Below the pieces are notes generated by a model. The model was not told the origin of the DNA and did not search any database. It saw only the letters and a program-made list of their open reading frames with translations. A program made the position numbers and the translations under genes. 64,000 nt of DNA from Gemmata massiliana (GTDB taxonomy: Bacteria; Planctomycetota; Planctomycetia; Gemmatales; Gemmataceae), in assembly GCF_901538265.1 (NCBI RefSeq), contig NZ_LR593886.1, forward strand, positions 2,418,001 to 2,482,000, given 5' to 3'. Below are positions 60,408 to 64,000 of the stretch, in pieces; the stretch's first letter is position 1, and each line of letters starts with the position of its first letter.

Positions 60408-60605
60408 TCACTGGTCCTGAGCCTTTTTGCGAGGCCATTTTCCCAGGGACTGCAATTTCTCTCTTACGGCTTCGCGAATAAAGTGCGTGAGGTTGATTTC
60501 ATTTTCCCGGGCGTACTCTTCTAGGGCCAAAGCCATTTCACCAACCACGGTTGCGTGAATGGGCTTTGGCTTCCCGTCTTCTGGTGTTTGCCGCACACGT
60601 CCCAT
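60408..60605 (-). CDS. ribbon-helix-helix (CopG-like) protein
   Basis: 65 residues: KPKPIHATVVGEMALALEEY (beta strand and helix 1) then NEINLTHFIREAVREKLQSL (helix 2), the pattern of RHH DNA-binding proteins or antitoxins. ATG 60605 is taken; a start at 60707 would prepend 34 residues that look unstructured. No toxin gene is adjacent, so a regulator is more likely than an antitoxin. Convergent with 59929-60387. Confidence 0.65.
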   Translation of the reverse strand: MGRVRQTPEDGKPKPIHATVVGEMALALEEYARENEINLTHFIREAVREKLQSLGKWPRKKAQDQ

Positions 60606-60913
60606 GCGGGGATCATGCTCACGATCCCCATTCCTGACAATCCTAATTACGCACAGTTTGACGCCTTTTTTTGTTCTAATGGGGTATACGAACCCATTGG
60701 AATTCAAAATATGGGTTATTAACAGCTATTGTGGGTGCCGATGAAGCATATTAACAGCGTGAGCCGAGTGAGCCGAACGGACTGAGTGAACAAGAACGCA
60801 CTGGTCAGTTGTGCGTGGATTGTGCATCGAACGTGCGTGACAGAGGACGGAACCGGTGTACAGTTCTAGAGGCTACGCGAGCTAAAAACACCAAGCGGGC
60901 CGGGAGGTCTGAA

Positions 60914-61369
60914 ATGGAAGTCGAAGGCGAACTGTTCGATCCGTTCCAGTTGGCCGAGTTGCTCGGGGTCGATCGCCGTGACGCGGGTGTGCTCGCGGTC
61001 GCCCCGGTGCGGTTGCCGGCGGGATGGGCGAAGCGGTGGCGCACGCGCTCGGGGGCGATGGAGTTGTCGCAAGCGGACGTGGCCATGTTGGTGGGGCGCA
61101 GCGTGAAAACCATTACGCGCTGGTGCCGCCCGGACAAGGTGCGCGGGTTGGCGCCCGTGCTCACCGCCCGGCGCGCCGGTCCGCGCGACTACCGCGTCTC
61201 GCCCGCCGCGCTGGTCGCGTGCCTCAAGAAGATGACCGGGGACACGGCCCCGCCGGTGATCGAAACGCCCGCCCAGCGCGAGCGCCGCTCGCAGGCTTCC
61301 ATCGAAAAAGCCCGGGCGCTGTGCGGGCAGTCGAAACCGCCCTCGCGGCGCAAGAGGGCCGCGGCGTAG
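60914..61369 (+). CDS. helix-turn-helix protein of the second module
   Basis: 151 residues. The first 50 resemble a domain that begins FDPFQLAELLGVDRRDAGV. A second HTH follows, SQADVAMLVGRSVKTITRWC and a wing (GPRDYRVSPAALVACLKKM), then a basic tail ending SRRKRAAA. GGGAGG lies upstream of ATG 60914. Probably an excisionase-like or replication-control DNA-binding protein. It is the first of a rightward series of closely spaced genes that runs to the window end. Confidence 0.72.
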   Translation: MEVEGELFDPFQLAELLGVDRRDAGVLAVAPVRLPAGWAKRWRTRSGAMELSQADVAMLVGRSVKTITRWCRPDKVRGLAPVLTARRAGPRDYRVSPAALVACLKKMTGDTAPPVIETPAQRERRSQASIEKARALCGQSKPPSRRKRAAA

Positions 61370-61416
61370 TCGGTTCGTTCCCTTTCTCTTTTCGTGACCT
61401 TCTTCGGAGCGAGATC

Positions 61417-61677
61417 GTGCCCACCCGACCGAAGCCCCGGCCCTCGACGGGCAACGAGCGCGACTACTTGGCGGCCCTGCTCGGCCGGCCCGCCGTGTGG
61501 AAGCTGTTGCTGCTCTGGGGAACCTACCGCGACGATTGCGACCAGGACGCGATCGCGCGGCGGATGCTCACCGTGGGCGTTCACGTGACGGGGGACCAGG
61601 TGACCGCGCTCTACCACTTGGCGATCGAGCACGCACTGCGGCCGATGGGCCGCAAGTCGAAGAAGCAAGCCGCGTAG
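61417..61677 (+). CDS. small hypothetical protein
   Basis: 86 residues from GTG 61417 (GGAGCGAG upstream): PTRPKPRPSTGNERDYLAAL, WKLLLLWGTYRDDCDQDAIA, then a basic end MGRKSKKQAA. Helical; no known motif. The long frame before the GTG belongs to the shadow of the preceding gene. It sits between the HTH gene and the AAA ATPase in the same direction. Confidence 0.6.
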   Translation: MPTRPKPRPSTGNERDYLAALLGRPAVWKLLLLWGTYRDDCDQDAIARRMLTVGVHVTGDQVTALYHLAIEHALRPMGRKSKKQAA

Positions 61678-61812
61678 CGCTCGAGTTCTCGAGCGATCAG
61701 CACACGACAACCCCGCGCGGTGACGGTGGCTCCCCGGAGTTCCGCCTCGGGAACCCGCGCGCCCGCGCTCCCCCGGACGATCCTCACACCCCTTGATTCG
61801 TGAAGGTGCGCC

Positions 61813-62832
61813 ATGTCGCTGAGTCTGCTGTCCCAAGTCACGACCGCCGCGAGGCGGAAACCCGCCCGGGTGTTCCTCTACGCACAAGAGAAGTGGGGCA
61901 AGTCGAGTTGGGCCGCGCACGCGCCCGGGGCCGTCTTCGCCATGACGCGCGGGGAGGACGGACTCCTCACGCTGATGAACGCGGGGCGCGTGCCCCCGAC
62001 CCCGCACTTCCCCCAGGACTTCCACCGGTGGGGACTGTTGCGCCAGGCCACGGCCGCGCTCCGGGACGACGAACACGAGTTCAAGACGTTCGTCGTGGAC
62101 ACGGCCAACGGCGCGGCCCGGCTCTGCGCCGAGAGCGTGTGCGCGGAGCACTTCCAGAACTCGTGGGTGCAGTTCGACGCCTACGGGAAGGGATACGAGG
62201 TGTGCCTCGAGCAGTGGATCGAGTGGCTCGCGGACCTAGACCGGCTCCGCTCGGAGCGCCTCATGTCGATCATCCTGCTCGCGCACACCGAGGTGAAGGG
62301 TTTCAAGAACCCGACCGGTGCGGACTACGATCGGTACGCCCCGGACATGCCCAAGAAGCTCTGGAGTGTAACTCACAAGTGGAGTGACGCGATCCTGTTC
62401 GGGACGTTCAAGGTTCACGAGGCCGTGACCGGCACGGGCAAGGACAAGAAGGTCAAGGGCCAGGGTGGGAGCCAGCGCGTGCTGTACGCGGGGGAGTCGG
62501 CCGCGTACCTGGCGGGGAACCGGCTCGGGCTCCCGGCCGAGATCGGGTGCGGCGCCTCGGCCGGTGAAGCGTGGGCCAACTTCCGTAACGCGGCGGCCAA
62601 AGCACGGGCCGAGGCGCTCGCGAAGGAAAAGGAAGCAAAGGCCGCGAAGGAAAAGGGCGAGGGCAAACCCACATCGGACGGCGCCACGCCCTCGGCTGAG
62701 ACGCCCAAGCCCGAGCGCATCCGGGGCGTCGAGTACGACGAGTTCGATTCCCCCATCTTCCCCAACGGCGTGCCCCCGGACGCGGGCCAAACCGACCTGT
62801 TCGAGAACTCGAACGCCGGCCCGCCGCACTGA
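61813..62832 (+). CDS. phage-type AAA ATPase (AAA_24/Sak-like)
   Basis: 339 residues. Walker A is a variant in FLYAQEKWGKSSWAA (xGKS). FKTFVVDTANGAARLC carries Walker B with Asp, LMSIILLAHTEVKGFKNP is sensor-like, and HKWSDAILFGTFKVHEAV follows. This is the arrangement of AAA_24 / Sak-type recombination or replication ATPases of phages. The C-terminus after 250 is a charged low-complexity helix (AKARAEALAKEKEAKAAKEK) and acidic tail. ATG 61813 is used. It probably loads onto single-stranded DNA with the neighbouring proteins. Confidence 0.82.
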   Translation: MSLSLLSQVTTAARRKPARVFLYAQEKWGKSSWAAHAPGAVFAMTRGEDGLLTLMNAGRVPPTPHFPQDFHRWGLLRQATAALRDDEHEFKTFVVDTANGAARLCAESVCAEHFQNSWVQFDAYGKGYEVCLEQWIEWLADLDRLRSERLMSIILLAHTEVKGFKNPTGADYDRYAPDMPKKLWSVTHKWSDAILFGTFKVHEAVTGTGKDKKVKGQGGSQRVLYAGESAAYLAGNRLGLPAEIGCGASAGEAWANFRNAAAKARAEALAKEKEAKAAKEKGEGKPTSDGATPSAETPKPERIRGVEYDEFDSPIFPNGVPPDAGQTDLFENSNAGPPH

Positions 62833-62885
62833 GCGCGGGCGCGGGCGGATCGGGGCACGTTCCGGACTTCACTCACGAGCGACCA

Positions 62886-63824
62886 GTGGCGACCAAGTAC
62901 CGCAAGATCGACCCGCGCGTGTGGCGCGACGAACGGTTCGTGGACCTCACGTCCGAGGAGAAGCTCGTGGCGCTGTACTGCCTGACCGCGCAGGCGAATC
63001 GGTGCGGGATCTTCGTGTTCTCCCCGGCGATGGCGGCCGAGGAGCTGGGAACGTCCCCCCAAACGTTCCGGGAACGTTTCCGGAACGTCGTTTCGGCCCT
63101 CCGTTGGAGCTGGGACGAGACCCGGCGCGTGCTCTACTTCCCGACCTGGTGGAAGTACAACCCGCCCGAGAACGGGAACGTGCTCGCGGGCAACTTGAAG
63201 GACATGGACGACCTGCCCGAAACCCCTTTGCTGGGCGAGTTTTACGCGAACACGCGGTACCTCCCGCCGGCCCTCGCGGGAACGTTCCGGGAACGTCTGG
63301 GGGAACGTTACCCCCAACGTCCGCCAATTCAGGAACAGGAACAGGAACAGGAACAAGAGCAGGAATTACCTCCTTCGGAGGTTTGCCCGGAGCCGTCGCG
63401 AGCGACCGCCTCCGAGCCCCCGGTCCTGACCGCCCCGACGACCGGAACGGGTGCGAAGGAGTGGCACCTGACGGCGAGCAAGTTGGCCGAGTACGAGGCC
63501 GCGTTCCCCACGCTCGACGTGCTCGCGGCGCTCCGGGCCGCGGTCCAGTGGTGCCGGGACAACGCCTCGAACCGCAAGACCGCCAAGGGCATGCCCGCGT
63601 TCTGCTCGCGGTGGCTGAACACGTGCGTCGGGCGCGGCCAGCACCGGCGCGCGCCTCCGACGGCGTCGGCCCCGGTGCCCGCGCCGGCACCGCGAAAAGA
63701 GTCGCCTGAGGAAATGGTCGCCCGGTTGCGCCGCGAGAACGCCCCCAAAACCCCGCCGAGCCCCCAGGAGCCGACGTGTACGACACCATCGAATGCCCCG
63801 ACTGGTTCGCTCAGTGGGTCGTGA
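62886..63824 (+). CDS. phage-like replication protein with internal iterons
   Basis: 312 residues. The N-terminal winged-helix-like part (YRKIDPRVWRDERFVDLTSE, EKLVALYCLTAQANRCGIF) is typical of phage replication initiators of the DnaD/O-like type. A hinge encoded by hexanucleotide repeats (EQEQEQEQEQE) follows, then a helical C-terminal domain (WHLTASKLAEYEAAFPTLDV) that resembles DnaD C-terminal regions. The gene contains several GGGAACGT-type repeats. It overlaps the next gene by 49 bases. The initiator role is inferred. Confidence 0.7.
   Translation: MATKYRKIDPRVWRDERFVDLTSEEKLVALYCLTAQANRCGIFVFSPAMAAEELGTSPQTFRERFRNVVSALRWSWDETRRVLYFPTWWKYNPPENGNVLAGNLKDMDDLPETPLLGEFYANTRYLPPALAGTFRERLGERYPQRPPIQEQEQEQEQEQELPPSEVCPEPSRATASEPPVLTAPTTGTGAKEWHLTASKLAEYEAAFPTLDVLAALRAAVQWCRDNASNRKTAKGMPAFCSRWLNTCVGRGQHRRAPPTASAPVPAPAPRKESPEEMVARLRRENAPKTPPSPQEPTCTTPSNAPTGSLSGS
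63047..63308. repeat. GGGAACGT iteron-like repeats inside the replication gene
   Basis: Copies of SGGAACGT start at 63047, 63070, 63081, 63174, 63278, 63289 and 63301, plus inverted ACGTTCC at 63063. The sets 63070/63081 and 63278/63289/63301 are spaced 11-12 bases, close to one helical turn. Encoded residues are TFRERF / TFRERLGER. Confidence 0.6.
63331..63354 (+). repeat. (AGGAAC)4 tandem repeat
   Basis: Four perfect copies of AGGAAC, followed by degenerate AAGAGCAGGAA, encoding a Glu-Gln hinge. In-frame unit length (6 bases), so copy-number changes would not disrupt the protein. Confidence 0.85.
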
Positions 63825-64000
63825 GCTACGGGCGCGCGTTCGGCATCAGCGCCGAGCTGACCGACACGATGCTCCGGATCTGGTGGCCCGCGTTCCACAT
63901 GGCCCGGTTCGTCGAGGCGGACTTTACGCGGGCGCTGCCCGCGCTGGTGGGGGCCGAGAACCCACCGAACTGGCCCCGCGAGCACCTCGGGGCGGTCAAC
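63776..64000 (+). CDS. hypothetical protein, 3' end outside the window
   Basis: A frame of 75 codons from GTG 63776 (AGGAG six bases before) open to the window end: YDTIECPDWFAQWVVSYGRA, SAELTDTMLRIWWPAFHMAR. No family recognised; Trp-rich and helical. It overlaps the end of the replication-type gene by 49 bases, which suggests coupling in the replication operon. Possibly a helicase-loader-like or other small replication protein, but that is only a guess from context. Confidence 0.6.
   Translation, partial: MYDTIECPDWFAQWVVSYGRAFGISAELTDTMLRIWWPAFHMARFVEADFTRALPALVGAENPPNWPREHLGAVN

Noticed and set aside
60408-60707. toxin-antitoxin pair with the RHH protein
   Set aside because: No toxin-sized gene of suitable orientation lies next to it; the neighbouring 59929 gene is a winged-helix protein.
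63301-63366. possible CRISPR-like repeat array
   Set aside because: It is a 6-base tandem repeat in a coding hinge with no spacers; no CRISPR repeats or cas genes were seen anywhere in the window.

Overview
The window is high-GC DNA from a planctomycete of the Gemmataceae (Gemmata-like). This is inferred from family content, not from rRNA. Supporting families are a DUF1559 prepilin-like protein with a partner lipoprotein, an ECF sigma factor fused to WD40 repeats, two exported proteins starting with the planctomycete L-E-x-L-E-G-R motif, a TIGR02996-type N-terminus, and many multi-spanning glycosyltransferase-like proteins. No rRNA genes and no CRISPR array were seen; there is one tRNA.

Layout. 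(1) 1-17,120 looks like ordinary chromosome. It holds a large membrane protein running off the left edge, an alpha/beta hydrolase, a HAD phosphatase, alanine dehydrogenase, an ABC exporter group (7432-10801), a Mog-type molybdopterin protein, an iron-containing alcohol dehydrogenase and three membrane glycosyltransferase-like genes (12722-16965). Two intergenic inverted repeats (4072-4375 and 7221-7386) look like dispersed elements. (2) 17,090-17,164 is tRNA-Pro(CGG). Its 3' part is repeated exactly (48 bp) at 58,277-58,324. I read 17,121-58,324 as one integrative element of about 41.2 kb with the tyrosine integrase at its left end. (3) Inside it, 17.1-22.3 kb is a tightly overlapping leftward operon: excisionase-like HTH, DUF669-like protein, archaeo-eukaryotic-type primase, DnaB/RecA-like ATPase, winged-helix protein, XRE regulator and integrase. 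It is followed by two genes of unknown function, a complete type I restriction-modification set (hsdRMS, 25.4-30.5 kb) and small hypothetical genes. (4) 33-44.6 kb carries an M16 peptidase, FG-GAP surface protein, lipoprotein/DUF1559 pair, sigma-WD40 fusion and a second surface protein. (5) 44.6-50.6 kb is a stress and scrap-yard zone: transposase fragments, a DUF1275 protein, beta-carbonic anhydrase, three tandem Hsp20 genes and decayed nuclease and transposase genes. (6) 50.9-55.9 kb is a translationally coupled signalling operon: histidine kinase, double-domain KaiC-like ATPase, response regulator and PAS hybrid kinase, facing a second response regulator. (7) A frameshifted transposase (56.4-58.0 kb) sits next to the right att copy. 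(8) From 58.3 kb to the end lies a second mobile-element-like module: another tyrosine integrase, small DNA-binding proteins, an AAA ATPase and a replication-type protein with internal iteron-like repeats. It continues past the right edge.

The most notable points are the integrase gene that reads through the att site, so that excision would exchange its C-terminus; the primase/helicase/DUF669 replication module; the KaiC-two-component operon; and several clusters of palindromic or iterated sites that look like operators or origins. All functions are assigned by reading motifs, without database searches.
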